Assembly (NCBI RefSeq): GCF_004363805.1
Contig: NZ_SNZP01000014.1
Span: 62,001 to 126,000, forward strand
Direction: 5' to 3'
Source of the DNA: Paludibacterium purpuratum
GTDB taxonomy: Bacteria; Pseudomonadota; Gammaproteobacteria; Burkholderiales; Chromobacteriaceae
Length of the DNA stretch: 64,000 nucleotides
In this document: positions 50,247 through 62,945 of the stretch, in pieces
Numbering within the stretch: position 1 is the first letter of the stretch
Layout: the number at the start of each line of letters is the position of its first letter
Notes under the pieces: model-generated
Database searches by the model: none
The model's input: the letters and a program-made list of their open reading frames with translations, nothing else
Told to the model about the DNA's origin: nothing
Made by a program: the position numbers and the translations under genes

Positions 50247-53077
50247 GATTGTTCTCCGTCATCGGTGCCGTTCACCAGGTGGTTGTAGCGTGCCCGGGCA
50301 TGATGATCGATCTCCTCGCGACCATCCGGCGGCGCGCCGCCCGCATCCACTTTATGGAACCCGGCATTGGCCAGATCGCCTTTATCCGGGGTGCGCATTT
50401 CCTCGGCGATGGGGATGTGGAACTTCACGCCGTTGGCCAATTCCACGGTGTACTTTTGTGTGGTGACGGCGTGCTCGACGTGCAACTGTCCGCTGTGGTC
50501 GACGATGCCGCGCTCGATTTCGCCACCATCGGCATGCAGGGTGTAAGGCATGCCGGCCCAGCTACTGTTACTCCCTTGCGGTGCTTGGTCCAAATGCAGC
50601 GCCAGCGGTGTTTTGGGTGAGCTCTGCGGGAAATTGGGATGCGTCACCGTCATGCGTTCCGGGCCATTCATGAGGTGTTGCGCGCCCTTGATGTCGATCT
50701 TACCGGGGCAATGCAGCTCGATATTGCCGCCCTTGAGGCGGATGTACGCACCGCCGCAGGTCAGCAGAATTTCTTGTTGGGCGGCGACCACAATGCGTTG
50801 CTGGGTCGATGTGACCACGAGGTTGCGCTCGGAGGTCAGTTCCATTTCCCCGTGCTGTGCTTGTACCTGCACTTTGCCCTTGGCGGCGATCAGCTTCATC
50901 GTCGCTTTATCCGCCACCCCGGCGACGAACAGGCTGATGTGCTCTTTGACGTTGGCGAGCCATCGACGCCCGGCGCTGTGATTGACGTCGCGTTGCGCCA
51001 CCAGGTCGAGGTTCGTGCCGGCGGCGATTGTCTGGCTTTGTTCCGTTAGGCTGGCAATGCCGGCCGGGGCGCTCGTCACCAGAATGGGCTGTTTGCCGTC
51101 TTGCCATTTTTGCTGGGCGTCGTTGAGTTTTTGTTGCGGCGCGCTGTCGAGGGTGTCGGCCAACTGCGCCGTGGCCACGTCGCCCAGGCTTCTGCTCAGG
51201 GCGAGCGCCGCATCGAGTTGGCTTTGGGCATGGGTTCTGGCCAGGTGCGGGCCGGCGGCGCCGTTTTGCGCTTCGGTGGAAAGCAACAGGCCGTGCGCGG
51301 CGCGCAGTGCGCCGTGTTGGTCGCTGCGTAGCTCAAAACCTTCGCCGCGCGGCTCGGCTTTGCCATCGGCGCGGGGCTGGGTGAGGAAGCCTTGGTTAAG
51401 CTGGGTGGCGCCATGCGTGCTGGCCAGCCGGGCGCGCACTTGTTGCGGCGTGTCGTCGAACAGCAGTTCGTTGTGGCCCTGGCCTTGATGCTCTTTCGAC
51501 TTGATGCCGGACAGCGTCTTGTTGCCCGGCAGATTGCCGGCGGCGGAGAAGGCCGGCGGGGTGTGGCTGCCGTTGTAGACCACGCTGCGCACCACCGGGC
51601 GGTCGATATCGCCCTCGATGAAGTCCACCAGTACTTCCTGGCCGATGCGCGGGATGAACTGATGCCCCCAGGCGGCGCCGGCCGAGGGCATGGCGACGCG
51701 CACCCAGCAGCTGGAGCGTTCGTCGAAGCCGGCGCCGGCGTCCGGGTGCTCTTGGCTGCGCGCCCAGTGGAACTGCACCTTGATGCGGCCTTGCTCGTCG
51801 GTGTGCACTTCCTCGCCGGCCGGGCCGACGACCGTCGCCGTTTGCAGCCCCGGCGCAGTCGGCTTGGCCAGCGTGGTACCGGCATAGGCGGCAGTCAGCG
51901 GGATACCGCGGCGTTGCGTCTGGATCGAGGTCGAGAAGGGGGCGCTATGCTCTTCGGCGCCCAAGTGTTGCGCCAGGTCGTGCGGCAGGTTGTTGCGCGC
52001 CTGGAAGGTTTGCCCGGTGACGACGAATTCGCGTTGGCTCGCCGCGTCGCCGCTGTGGGCGGGGTGGTCATCCAAGCGGAAATATTCGCCCGGCACCAGC
52101 CCGCGCACCGAGCCGCTGCCGCTGAATTGCTTGGCCTGCTGGTCGTGCGCTTGCTGGCGCAGCGCGGCGTAGCGGCCCAGTTGCTCTTCGTCGCCGGCGT
52201 AGTACAGGCCGGGCGCGTCGTACTGCGTTAGGCTGCTTTGCAGGGCAAGCCCCGCTTGGCCCTGATCGACGCGGCTGCCGTCGCCGTTTTGCTGGGTGTA
52301 GACCGGTTTGTAATCGTAGCTGGCAAGCGATGTGCTGCCCGGGATGATCTGGCGTGCGGCCTCCCAGCCGGTCAGGCCGTCTTCCTCCTCGGTGGCATCG
52401 CTGCGGTGGAAACGGACCCGCGCCAATTTGGCGGCCGGCAGGCTGTTGGCATCGTCGAACACCACCAGTTTGACTTGCGGGCCGTCGTCGTCGAGATGGA
52501 CGAAGCGCCAGCTATAACCCTCTTCGCCGAGCAAGCGGCGGATGAAATCGTAGTCGCTCTCTTTGTACTGCAGCGTGTAGCTGCGCGGGGCGGCGGGTTG
52601 AACCTGGATGTCCAGCGTCTGCATCCGGGCAAACAGGGGATTGGCCGCCTGATGCTCGGCGAGGATCTGCTTGACGATGTCGGCCACGCTTTGATCTTGG
52701 AACACGCGTGCCGTGCTGCGATGGCGCAGCAAAGCAAGGGGCGGCTCGATCGTCAGCTCGTACTTGGCAAAGCCGCCGTCCGCGCCAAGCTGCCGTGCCT
52801 GGCTCACCACCCCGCAGCGCAGCGTCTCGCCGCCGTCGGCGTCATGGATGCCGATGCGCGCCGGTTGGCCGAGCAGGGATTTCAGCTCGATGCCGGCATC
52901 CGGCGACAAGCAAGCGAGGACAAGGCGGTAGGGTTTGGACACACCTTCCTCGCCCGCTAGGCTCAGCGGCAGCAACTGCCCGGCGGCGATGTGGCCGTTG
53001 CCCAGTTGCAGCGTGAGCAGGCGCTGGTCTTGGTTGAAGGCCGAGGCGAAGCTGGCCAAAAGCGTGTTCAGATCCAT
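50243..53077 (-). CDS. vgrG: type VI secretion spike protein VgrG with C-terminal extension
   Basis: 944 residues from ATG 53077 (MDLNTLLASFASAFNQDQRL). The gp27-like part covers about 1-390 (LACLSPDAGIELKSLLGQPA; KESDYDFIRRLLGEEGYSWR) and the gp5/OB-fold part includes EVHTDEQGRIKVQFHWARS and SCWVRVAMPSAGAAWGHQFI. Then come a DUF2345 beta-helix region (EMELTSERNLVVTSTQQRIV; YIRLKGGNIELHCPGKIDI) and a 140-residue tail with a beta-rich block (YTVELANGVKFHIPIAEEM), likely the effector adaptor. It is upstream of and overlaps the phospholipase gene. No other T6SS structural gene is in the window, so this is an orphan vgrG island. Confidence 0.93.
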   Translation of the reverse strand: MDLNTLLASFASAFNQDQRLLTLQLGNGHIAAGQLLPLSLAGEEGVSKPYRLVLACLSPDAGIELKSLLGQPARIGIHDADGGETLRCGVVSQARQLGADGGFAKYELTIEPPLALLRHRSTARVFQDQSVADIVKQILAEHQAANPLFARMQTLDIQVQPAAPRSYTLQYKESDYDFIRRLLGEEGYSWRFVHLDDDGPQVKLVVFDDANSLPAAKLARVRFHRSDATEEEDGLTGWEAARQIIPGSTSLASYDYKPVYTQQNGDGSRVDQGQAGLALQSSLTQYDAPGLYYAGDEEQLGRYAALRQQAHDQQAKQFSGSGSVRGLVPGEYFRLDDHPAHSGDAASQREFVVTGQTFQARNNLPHDLAQHLGAEEHSAPFSTSIQTQRRGIPLTAAYAGTTLAKPTAPGLQTATVVGPAGEEVHTDEQGRIKVQFHWARSQEHPDAGAGFDERSSCWVRVAMPSAGAAWGHQFIPRIGQEVLVDFIEGDIDRPVVRSVVYNGSHTPPAFSAAGNLPGNKTLSGIKSKEHQGQGHNELLFDDTPQQVRARLASTHGATQLNQGFLTQPRADGKAEPRGEGFELRSDQHGALRAAHGLLLSTEAQNGAAGPHLARTHAQSQLDAALALSRSLGDVATAQLADTLDSAPQQKLNDAQQKWQDGKQPILVTSAPAGIASLTEQSQTIAAGTNLDLVAQRDVNHSAGRRWLANVKEHISLFVAGVADKATMKLIAAKGKVQVQAQHGEMELTSERNLVVTSTQQRIVVAAQQEILLTCGGAYIRLKGGNIELHCPGKIDIKGAQHLMNGPERMTVTHPNFPQSSPKTPLALHLDQAPQGSNSSWAGMPYTLHADGGEIERGIVDHSGQLHVEHAVTTQKYTVELANGVKFHIPIAEEMRTPDKGDLANAGFHKVDAGGAPPDGREEIDHHARARYNHLVNGTDDGEQS

Positions 53078-53084
53078 CCATGTT

Positions 53085-53112
53085 CCAAAAAAATACCCTC
53101 GCGCGAGGGTAT
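53085..53112 (-). terminator. intrinsic terminator directly before vgrG
   Basis: On the minus strand ATACCCTC-GCGC-GAGGGTAT (53093-53112) is followed by T7. It ends only 7 bp before the vgrG start codon and 176 bp after mnmE. It is the natural terminator for the mnmE transcript, or an attenuator in the vgrG leader. Confidence 0.8.
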
Positions 53113-53287
53113 GGTGTGATCCGGCATGGTTCAATCGGAAAGAACCTAAACCGCTAAAAACTTTTTAAATGATAGCTGGATTGTTAACAGTTGATTATCT
53201 GTCCTATCGGACAGGTGTAGCAAACGGAATTTAATGTCTATGGGTATTTTGGCAACATTCCACAATGCCAACGACATTGACGCGGCG

Positions 53288-54643
53288 TCACTTTCCGATG
53301 CAGAAGCGGCTGAAAATCACCCCCAATAGATCGTCCGAACTGAATTCGCCGGTGATTTCCGACAAGGCGTTCTGCGCCAGGCGCAGTTCTTCGGCGAAGA
53401 TCTCGATCTGCTGCCAGCCGGTGGCGGCCAGCGTCAGGTGTTCGGCGGCGCGGCCGATGGCGTCCATGTGCCGCGCGCGCGCCAGGTAGACGCCCTCGGC
53501 GCCGGCGCTGAAGCCGACCATCTGCAGCAGGCGCGCCTTGAGCAGGTCGACACCGGCCTGGGTCTTGGCCGACAGGTAGACCGAGGGGTGGCCGTTGTGC
53601 GTGTCCTGCTCGGGTTGGCCATCGGTCAGGTCGATCTTGTTGAAGACGAAGACCAGCGGCAGGCCGGTCGGCAGACGCGCCAGAATGCGCTCCAGCCCCT
53701 CGTCCACGCCCTCTTGGCTATCGACCAGCACCAGCGCCAGATCGGCGCGCTCGACCGCTTGCCAGGTGCGTTCGATGCCGATCAGTTCCACCACGTCTTC
53801 GGTTTCGCGCAGACCGGCGGTGTCGATGATGTGCATCGGTACGCCATCGAGCAGGATTTCCTCGCGCACGGTATCGCGCGTGGTACCGGCGATGTCGGTG
53901 ACGATGGCCACGTCGTCGCCGGCCAGGGCATTCAGCAGGCTCGACTTGCCGACATTGGGCTGGCCGACCAGCACCACGTGCATGCCCTCGCGCAGGATGG
54001 CGCCCTGGCGCGCGGTGGCGCGCACCTTTTCCAGGCGCTGACGCAGTTGTTCCAGCTTGCCGGTGGCGTCGGCCGCCTTGAGGAAGTCGATGTCCTCTTC
54101 CGGGAAGTCCAGCGTGGCTTCCACCAGCATGCGCAATGTGATCAGCCCGTCGACCAGCGCGTGCACCTCGTCGGAAAACGCGCCCTTGAGCGATTTGAGC
54201 GCGCCTTTGGCCGCCGATTCGCTGGCGGCGTCGATCAGGTCCGCCACGCTCTCGGCCTGGGCCAGATCCATCTTGTCGTTGAGAAACGCCCGGCGCGAGA
54301 ACTCGCCCGGCTCCGCCAACCGCGCGCCCAGTTCGACGCAACGCGAAAGCAGCATGCGCATCACCACCGGGCCGCCATGGCCTTGCAGTTCGAGCACGTC
54401 CTCGCCGGTGAACGAATGCGGCGCCGGGAAGTACAGCAACAAGCCGTTGTCGATGGCGCTGCCGTCGGCGGCCAGGAAGTCGGTGTAGAGCGCATAGCGC
54501 GGCGTGATGGTTTTGCCGCCGGACAGCGCGGCGGCAAACGGCAGCAAGTCGCGGCCGGAGACGCGAATCACGCCGACGCCGCCGCGTCCGGTGGCGGTGG
54601 CGATGGCGCAGATGGTGGCGGGCGTGTAACGAATCGAGGACAT
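53288..54643 (-). CDS. mnmE: tRNA uridine-5-carboxymethylaminomethyl modification GTPase MnmE
   Basis: 451 residues from ATG 54643 (usual about 454). N-terminal formyl-THF-binding domain ([40 protein letters not shown]), central helical domain, inserted G domain with [32 protein letters not shown] and NKID, and the C-terminal catalytic motif FCIGK. With MnmG it modifies wobble uridines of several tRNAs. It follows yidC on the same strand behind a hairpin terminator, the usual order near the origin. Confidence 0.97.
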   Translation of the reverse strand: MSSIRYTPATICAIATATGRGGVGVIRVSGRDLLPFAAALSGGKTITPRYALYTDFLAADGSAIDNGLLLYFPAPHSFTGEDVLELQGHGGPVVMRMLLSRCVELGARLAEPGEFSRRAFLNDKMDLAQAESVADLIDAASESAAKGALKSLKGAFSDEVHALVDGLITLRMLVEATLDFPEEDIDFLKAADATGKLEQLRQRLEKVRATARQGAILREGMHVVLVGQPNVGKSSLLNALAGDDVAIVTDIAGTTRDTVREEILLDGVPMHIIDTAGLRETEDVVELIGIERTWQAVERADLALVLVDSQEGVDEGLERILARLPTGLPLVFVFNKIDLTDGQPEQDTHNGHPSVYLSAKTQAGVDLLKARLLQMVGFSAGAEGVYLARARHMDAIGRAAEHLTLAATGWQQIEIFAEELRLAQNALSEITGEFSSDDLLGVIFSRFCIGK

Positions 54644-54656
54644 GGTCGGCTCAAAT

Positions 54657-54688
54657 GTTAAAAAGCCCAACCGCAGGCGGTCGGGCTT
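54657..54688 (-). terminator. intrinsic terminator between yidC and mnmE
   Basis: On the minus strand GCCCGACCGC and GCGGTTGGGC (54665-54686, one G-U pair) form a 10-bp stem with a 2-base tip, followed by TTTTTAA. It ends 14 bp before the mnmE start, so mnmE expression needs read-through or a promoter close by. Confidence 0.8.
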
Positions 54689-54709
54689 GGGAGTCAGTTC
54701 AGGCGGCGA

Positions 54710-56356
54710 TCAACTCTGCTGAGCAACCTTCTTGGCTTGCTCGATCTGGCGGTTGATGTACCACTGCTGCGCGATCGACAGAATGCTGTTGAGCACATAG
54801 TAGAGCACCAGGCCGGCCGGGAAGAAGAAGAACATGGCCGAGAACGCCAGCGGCATGATCTTCATCATCTTGGCCTGAACCGGATCGGTCGGCGGCGGGT
54901 TGAGGAAGGTCTGGGCGAACATGGTGACCGCCATGATGGCCGGCAACACATAGAACGGATCCGGACGAGCCAAGTCGTGAATCCACAGTACCCACGGCGC
55001 CTGACGCAGCTCGACCGAAGACAAGAGCGCCCAGTACAAGCCGATGAACACCGGAATCTGGATCACCATCGGCAGGCAGCCGCCCAGCGGGTTGACCTTC
55101 TCCTGCTTGTACATTTCCATCACGGCTTGCTGGAACTTGACGCGGTCGTCGCCGTGTTGCTCCTTCAAGCGTTCCAGACGCGGGGACAGCGCCTTCATCT
55201 TACCCATCGAGCGGTAGGACGCCGCGGTCAGCGGGTAGAACACCGCCTTGACGATCAGCGTCAGCAGGATGATGGCCCAACCCCAGTTGCTGACCAGGGC
55301 GTACAGCTTGGTCAACAGCCAGAACAGCGGCGAGGCGACGATGTAGAAGATGCCGTAGTCCTTGGAGTACTCCAGGCCGTTGGCCACCTTGGAAATGGTG
55401 CTGTACTCTTCCGGGCCGGCGTACAGCGGCACGGTCAGGTCAAACTTTTGTCCCGGGGCGATCGGCTTGAGATCGACCAAGGCGCTGGCCGAATACAGGC
55501 CATCCTTGGCTGCCATGTCGAAACGGCAGCTCTTGGCGATCTGGCAGATGTCCTGGCCGTCGAGCGGCTTCATCAACCAAGCGGTCATGAAGTAGTGCTG
55601 CAACATGCCGACCCAGCCACCGCGGGCGTCCTTGGTGTATTCGGCCTTTTCCTTGTCCAGATCGGCGAACTTGACCTTCTGGAACTTGTTGGCTTCGGTG
55701 TACACAGCCGGGCCGGTGAAGGTCTGGGCGAAGCGGCTTTCGCCGTCCGGCGACTTGCCGTCGCGCAGCAGGCGGTAGTAGGCGGTCGGTGCCAGCGGGT
55801 TGGTGCCGCCGTTGACGATTTCATAGCGCACGCCGATATCGTACGAGCCGCGCTTGAAGACATAGACCTTGTCGACCTTGACGCCATTGGCGACCGGGGC
55901 GGTCAGCCGGACTTCCAGCGTGTCGCCGGTCAGGCTGTAGCTGTTTTGCGTCGAGGTGAACACCGTCTTGTGCGTCGGCAGGGCCGGGTTGCTGTCGGCC
56001 AGCAAGCCGGTTTGCGCCACATAGACGCGGCCGTTGCCGTCGGTCAGCAGATTGAACGGCTTCTTGGCGTCGGCGGTGGAGTCGTGCTTGAGCAGCTCCA
56101 GGTCGCGCAGGTCGCCGCCGGTGGTGTCGATTTCGGCATGGATCACGTCGGTGTCGACGCGGATGCGTTGTCCGCGGGCCAGCGAGCCGACTTCGGCGCC
56201 ATTGGCGCCCGCCGGTTGTGCTGCGGCGGTGCTGTCGGAAGCGGTCTGCGTCTGCACGGTGGCGGCAGGTTGCGGCTTGGGCGCGAACTTCTCCTGCCAC
56301 AACAGCAGAATGCCCAAGGACAGCACGATAAAGATGATGAGGCGCTTGGAATCCAT
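54710..56356 (-). CDS. yidC: membrane protein insertase YidC
   Basis: 548 residues from ATG 56356, typical for Gram-negative YidC. First membrane helix ([20 protein letters not shown]), then a large periplasmic beta domain to about residue 345, then the conserved insertase core: [60 protein letters not shown] and the final helices with PADL-type loops and a basic tail. It inserts and folds inner-membrane proteins alone or with SecYEG. Downstream of yidD by 16 bp. Confidence 0.97.
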   Translation of the reverse strand: MDSKRLIIFIVLSLGILLLWQEKFAPKPQPAATVQTQTASDSTAAAQPAGANGAEVGSLARGQRIRVDTDVIHAEIDTTGGDLRDLELLKHDSTADAKKPFNLLTDGNGRVYVAQTGLLADSNPALPTHKTVFTSTQNSYSLTGDTLEVRLTAPVANGVKVDKVYVFKRGSYDIGVRYEIVNGGTNPLAPTAYYRLLRDGKSPDGESRFAQTFTGPAVYTEANKFQKVKFADLDKEKAEYTKDARGGWVGMLQHYFMTAWLMKPLDGQDICQIAKSCRFDMAAKDGLYSASALVDLKPIAPGQKFDLTVPLYAGPEEYSTISKVANGLEYSKDYGIFYIVASPLFWLLTKLYALVSNWGWAIILLTLIVKAVFYPLTAASYRSMGKMKALSPRLERLKEQHGDDRVKFQQAVMEMYKQEKVNPLGGCLPMVIQIPVFIGLYWALLSSVELRQAPWVLWIHDLARPDPFYVLPAIMAVTMFAQTFLNPPPTDPVQAKMMKIMPLAFSAMFFFFPAGLVLYYVLNSILSIAQQWYINRQIEQAKKVAQQS

Positions 56357-56372
56357 CTTGGTTACCGGAAAG

Positions 56373-56582
56373 TTAGGGTACCGGGTCATAGCCGCTGCCG
56401 CCCCAGGGGTGACAGCGCGCAATCCGTTTAGCCGCGAGCGCGGCGCCCTTGCAGGCGCCATGCTTCTTCACCGCCTCGATCGCGTAACTTGAACAGGTGG
56501 GCATGAAACGGCACCGCGGCGCAAGCCACGGGCTGATGGCCAACTGATAGAAGCGGATCAGGTAGACGAGGAGTCGCGACAT
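56373..56582 (-). CDS. yidD: membrane protein insertion efficiency factor YidD
   Basis: 69 residues. Amphipathic N-terminus ([20 protein letters not shown]), then the family signature [20 protein letters not shown] and [17 protein letters not shown], with the three conserved cysteines. It helps YidC-dependent insertion at the inner membrane. Overlaps the rnpA 3' end by 25 bases in another frame, a common arrangement. Confidence 0.96.
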   Translation of the reverse strand: MSRLLVYLIRFYQLAISPWLAPRCRFMPTCSSYAIEAVKKHGACKGAALAAKRIARCHPWGGSGYDPVP

Positions 56583-56920
56583 CGAGCTAGTTTAGCAAAC
56601 AGAGCCGACAAAGCCATGACAGCTTCGGGACTTTTGTCGCGGTCAAAGACAAGTTTTGCGCGCACGACATAGTCCATGCCACCCAGCCGGTGCTGGTTCA
56701 GCCGGAACCACTCGCGCACGGAGCGCTTGATATAGTTGCGGCGAACCGCCCGCTTGGCGACTTTCTTGCCGACCACTAACCCTAATCGGGGGTGGCCCAG
56801 GTCGTTGGGGCGGGCATACACCTGAAAGAAAGCATTGCTGCGTGCTTGCCGCATACCAAAAACGGATGAAAAATCATCCGTTTTCAGAAGCCGGTGCGCG
56901 CGGCGAAAGCTGTAGTCCAA
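56558..56920 (-). CDS. rnpA: ribonuclease P protein component
   Basis: 120 residues. RNase P protein motifs: [38 protein letters not shown] and the RNR-type signature [14 protein letters not shown]. It assists the catalytic RNA in maturing tRNA 5' ends. It starts 6 bp after rpmH. Confidence 0.96.
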   Translation of the reverse strand: MDYSFRRAHRLLKTDDFSSVFGMRQARSNAFFQVYARPNDLGHPRLGLVVGKKVAKRAVRRNYIKRSVREWFRLNQHRLGGMDYVVRAKLVFDRDKSPEAVMALSALFAKLARCRDSSST

Positions 56921-56926
56921 GTCCGA

Positions 56927-57061
56927 TTACACGGCCAGACGCTTGCGACCCTTGGCGCGGCGAGCAGCCAGAACGGCGCGGCCACCACGGGTCTTAGAGC
57001 GAACGAGGAAGCCGTGAGTGCGCTTACGGCGCGTGGTAGAAGGCTGATAAGTACGCTTCAT
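56927..57061 (-). CDS. rpmH: 50S ribosomal protein L34
   Basis: 44 residues, exactly the bacterial length, too short for many gene finders. Translation begins [20 protein letters not shown] and ends [11 protein letters not shown]. First gene of the rpmH-rnpA-yidD-yidC operon, reading away from dnaA. Confidence 0.97.
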   Translation of the reverse strand: MKRTYQPSTTRRKRTHGFLVRSKTRGGRAVLAARRAKGRKRLAV

Positions 57062-57370
57062 GATGCGGTGTTCCTATTATCGAAACGGTAAAGAAAATAA
57101 ACGCGAGATTTGACAACATGTTAGGGGAAAAGTCAACCGCTAATTTTTCGTGCTCCTGTGGATAACTCTGGCAAAAACCATTAGAATGTGTAGAGTTTGC
57201 AGCACCCCGGCCCAGTCCTTGCGCCCACGCATACCGACAGGCGCCCGCCGGGGTTCTTCTGTGTCCATGCCGAACATCGCTCCAGGCACGGCGACGCGCC
57301 GGAGCTCCCGCCGTCTTGCTCCTCGGATCTCGGCGGGATTTTGCTTTGAACATTGCGTAAAAAACATTTA
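57062..57370. promoter_or_regulatory. rpmH-dnaA intergenic region with one consensus DnaA box
   Basis: 309 bp between divergent rpmH and dnaA. A perfect DnaA box TTATCCACA (minus strand) lies at 57157-57165, and a weaker TTATCGAAA near 57076. The left half is AT-rich. Only one good box is visible, so whether this holds the whole oriC or just autoregulated promoters is unclear. Confidence 0.5.
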
Positions 57371-58801
57371 ATGACCGAACTGGATCAATTCTGGCCGCTG
57401 TGCCTGGCTCGCCTTGAGTCCGAACTGTCTTCGCAACAGTTCAACACTTGGATCAAGCCGTTGGCCGCCGAGGCGAGCGAAGACAGCGTGGCGCTTTTGG
57501 CGCCCAATCGCTTCATCATGCAGTTCATCAAAGACCGCTTCCTTGGCCGCATCGAGGAAATCGCCGTCGAGTTGATGGGCGAAGTGCCGGTCGAACTGCG
57601 CCTGGGCGCGCCGCAGGTGCGCCCCATGCGCGCCGAGCCGGCGGCCCCGGTTGCCGCGCCTGCCGCCACGGCGGGCGCTGCCGCGAGCCCGTCCGCCCTG
57701 GCCCGCCAGCCGGCTGCCCCCAGCCCGGTTCAGCCGCGCCAGACCGCCGCGTCCAAGGTCATCGGCGCCGGCCACGAAAGCACGCGCCTCAACCCGGCCT
57801 TCACCTTCGACACCCTGGTGACCGGTAAGGGCAACCAGCTGGCGCGCGCCGCCGCCGCGCAAATCGCCGACAACCCGGGCGACCCGGCCTACAACCCGCT
57901 GTTCGTCTACGGCGGCGTCGGCCTGGGTAAGACCCACTTGATTCAAGCCATCGGCAACCACGTTTACCAAAAGTCGCCGCAGGCCCGCATTCGTTATATC
58001 CACGCCGAACGCTACGTGGCCGACATCATGCGCGCCTACCAGCACAAGGCCTTCGATGAGTTCAAGCGCTACTACCACTCGCTCGACCTGCTGCTGATCG
58101 ACGACATCCAGTTCTTCTCCGGCAAGAACCGCACCCAGGAAGAATTCTTCTACGCTTTCAACGCGCTCATCGAGGGCGGTAAGCAGGTGATCATGACCTG
58201 CGACACCTACCCCAAGCAGATCGAAGGCATGGAAGAACGGCTGATCTCGCGCTTCTCCTGGGGCCTGACGGTGGAAATCCAGCCGCCCGAATTGGAAATG
58301 CGCGTGGCGATCCTGATGAAGAAGGCCGAAGCCGACAACATCAAGCTCGACCACAACGTCGCTTTCTTCATCGCCCAGAACATGCGCTCCAACGTGCGCG
58401 AACTGGAAGGCGCGCTCAAGCGCGTGGTGGCCTACGCCCGCTTCACCAACCAGAGCATTTCCATGGATCTGGTCAAGGAAGCGCTCAAGGACATTCTGGC
58501 CGCCGGCAACCGCCAGGTGACGGTCGACACCATCCAGAAAACCGTCGCCGACTACTACAAGATCAAGCTCTCGGACATGCACTCGAAAAAGCGCAGCCGG
58601 GACATCGCCCGCCCGCGGCAGATCGCCATGGCGCTGGCCAAGGAAATCACCCAGCTGAGCCTGCCGAACATCGGCGAGGCCTTCGGCGGGCGAGATCACA
58701 CCACTGTGCTGCACGCCTGCAAGACCATTGCCGAAATGCGCACCGTGGACAGCGACATCGCTCACGATTACGAAACATTGCTATCCATGTTGCGCAACTG
58801 A
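57371..58801 (+). CDS. dnaA: chromosomal replication initiator DnaA
   Basis: 476 residues from ATG 57371; no clear Shine-Dalgarno precedes it. Domain I ([20 protein letters not shown]), an Ala/Pro-rich domain II about 80-140, AAA+ domain III with Walker [11 protein letters not shown] and Walker [11 protein letters not shown], and domain IV ending in the DnaA-box reader [15 protein letters not shown]. Binds ATP and opens the origin. First of dnaA-dnaN-gyrB. Confidence 0.98.
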   Translation: MTELDQFWPLCLARLESELSSQQFNTWIKPLAAEASEDSVALLAPNRFIMQFIKDRFLGRIEEIAVELMGEVPVELRLGAPQVRPMRAEPAAPVAAPAATAGAAASPSALARQPAAPSPVQPRQTAASKVIGAGHESTRLNPAFTFDTLVTGKGNQLARAAAAQIADNPGDPAYNPLFVYGGVGLGKTHLIQAIGNHVYQKSPQARIRYIHAERYVADIMRAYQHKAFDEFKRYYHSLDLLLIDDIQFFSGKNRTQEEFFYAFNALIEGGKQVIMTCDTYPKQIEGMEERLISRFSWGLTVEIQPPELEMRVAILMKKAEADNIKLDHNVAFFIAQNMRSNVRELEGALKRVVAYARFTNQSISMDLVKEALKDILAAGNRQVTVDTIQKTVADYYKIKLSDMHSKKRSRDIARPRQIAMALAKEITQLSLPNIGEAFGGRDHTTVLHACKTIAEMRTVDSDIAHDYETLLSMLRN

Positions 58802-58847
58802 TAGCCATGATCAATTCACCACTCGTTCCTCTTCGGGAGTCCGGAAC

Positions 58848-59954
58848 ATGCTGATTCTGCAAGCCGAACGTGATGCCCTGCTCAAGCCGCTGCTGGCGGT
58901 GACAGGCATTGTCGAACGCCGCCACACGCTGCCCATTCTTTCCAATGTGCTGATCGAAAAGAAGGGGGCCGAAGTCGGCTTTCTCGCAACCGACCTGGAA
59001 ATCCAAATCACGACCGCCAGCACCGACGCGTTGCCGGGCGAAGATTTTCGTCTGACCACCTCGGCCAAGAAGCTGCAGGACATCCTGCGCGCCATCCCCG
59101 ATAAGGCCACCGTCACGCTGGAACAGCAAGACGGCCGCCTGACGCTGAAAGCCGGCAAGTCGCGCTTCAACCTGCAAACCCTGCCGGCGGAAGATTTCCC
59201 GCTGTTGCCGGTCAACGGCACCAGCGACGCCGCCTTCAGCCTGAGCCAGCGCGAACTCAAGCGCCTGATCGCCCAAGTGCAATACGCCATGGCGGTGCAG
59301 GATATCCGTTACTACCTCAACGGCCTGCTGATGCAGACCGAGGGCAACCAGGTTCGGCTGATTTCCACCGACGGCCACCGCCTGGCGTTCTCCTCCGCCG
59401 AGGTGGAAGCCAACCTGCCCAAGGCCGAAGTCATCCTGCCGCGCAAGACCGTGCTGGAGCTCTACAAGCTGCTGGCCGACAGCGACGACCCGATCAACAT
59501 CGAAGTGCTCGCCAACCAGGTGCGCTTCAGCTTCGGCACCACCGTGATCATCAGCAAGGTGGTCGACGGCAAGTTCCCGGACTACAACCGCGTGATCCCG
59601 CTCGACAACGACAAGATCTTCCTGATCGAGCGCGTCACCTTCCTGCACGCGCTGCAACGCGCCGCCATTCTGGCCAACGAGAAATTCCGCGGCGTGCGCC
59701 TGGTGCTCAAGCCCGGCGCCATGTCGATCCTGTGCACCAACAGCGAACAGGAAGAAGCCGAGGAAGAGCTGGAAATCGGCTACAGCGGCGGTGGGCTGGA
59801 GATCGGCTTCAACATCAACTATCTGCTGGACGTGTTGACCAACCTGCCGGCCGACACCCTGCAACTGGCGTTTGGCGATGGCAGCCGCAGTGCGCTGTTC
59901 ACCATCCCGGACAACAGCGACTTCAAATACATCGTGATGCCGATGCGCATCTAA
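58848..59954 (+). CDS. dnaN: DNA polymerase III beta clamp
   Basis: 368 residues from ATG 58848 with GGGAG upstream; earlier in-frame starts lie within dnaA. Three clamp domains; recognisable segments are MLILQAERDALLKPLLAVTG, VERRHTLPILSNVLIEKKG, ISTDGHRLAFSS and the C-terminal YIVMPMRI. Forms the dimeric sliding clamp that tethers polymerase III. Confidence 0.98.
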   Translation: MLILQAERDALLKPLLAVTGIVERRHTLPILSNVLIEKKGAEVGFLATDLEIQITTASTDALPGEDFRLTTSAKKLQDILRAIPDKATVTLEQQDGRLTLKAGKSRFNLQTLPAEDFPLLPVNGTSDAAFSLSQRELKRLIAQVQYAMAVQDIRYYLNGLLMQTEGNQVRLISTDGHRLAFSSAEVEANLPKAEVILPRKTVLELYKLLADSDDPINIEVLANQVRFSFGTTVIISKVVDGKFPDYNRVIPLDNDKIFLIERVTFLHALQRAAILANEKFRGVRLVLKPGAMSILCTNSEQEEAEEELEIGYSGGGLEIGFNINYLLDVLTNLPADTLQLAFGDGSRSALFTIPDNSDFKYIVMPMRI

Positions 59955-59983
59955 GCGCGTGGGGGCCTCGGCCCCCGCACTGA

Positions 59984-62398
<2,415 letters not shown>

Positions 62399-62945
62399 TT
62401 GAGATGTGTGGGTAAGTCAGTGCTGACTTATCGTTGTGAGGGAGCCCCGCTTTTGCGGGGCTTTTTTTATTGCCTGTTCGCTGTGGTCTGGCGCAAGGGT
62501 ATGCTTTTTTGATTTGATTTAGATACAAAGACAGCGAATTTTCATGCACATGTACTTGTGAATTTGAAATGGAAGGGGCAGGCTGTCAGTTCATGAAAAA
62601 TGAATAGGATTGCAAAAACACCAGAAGCTGGAGTCCTGGCAAGATGCTCCGCTTTTGAGTGGTGCATGCTGGCAAAGGAAGAGAAGCATGGACGAAGGTA
62701 TCTCCCTTTTTTGGGAGGGGCACATGCAACAAGAAAGACCTGACCCAATACTGTTCGTTTAGGTACATGCCATCACCAAGCCTACCGCACAATCAATCTT
62801 GCATCGTCGTGGATAGTGGTGGTCATGCGAAGCATAGGGCGAGTTTCGTCGCTTGACTTGTCGTGGCGCATGCTCGCCCAAGGTTCGTACGGCTAGCAGC
62901 GTTGCTGCGTGCGCCAGCAATTGCCGAAACCAACCACATCGCTTT
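62399..62945. other. 547-bp region between gyrB and an IS4-type element
   Basis: Begins with a perfect palindrome TAAGTCAGTGCTGACTTA (62413-62430) and the gyrB terminator. Beyond it the base composition is less GC-rich. A CTCCC-T6-GGGAG hairpin lies at 62702-62717. The sequence ACTGTTCGTTTAGGTAC near 62750-62766 might be an IS end; no target duplication can be checked here. No credible gene was found. Confidence 0.4.
62443..62468 (+). terminator. intrinsic terminator of gyrB
   Basis: AGCCCCGC, loop TTTT, GCGGGGCT (62443-62462) followed by a T-run to 62468. Confidence 0.92.

Noticed and set aside
62407-62415. TGTGGGTAA behind gyrB as a DnaA box
   Set aside because: One mismatch, isolated and next to a terminator; not enough to propose an origin there.
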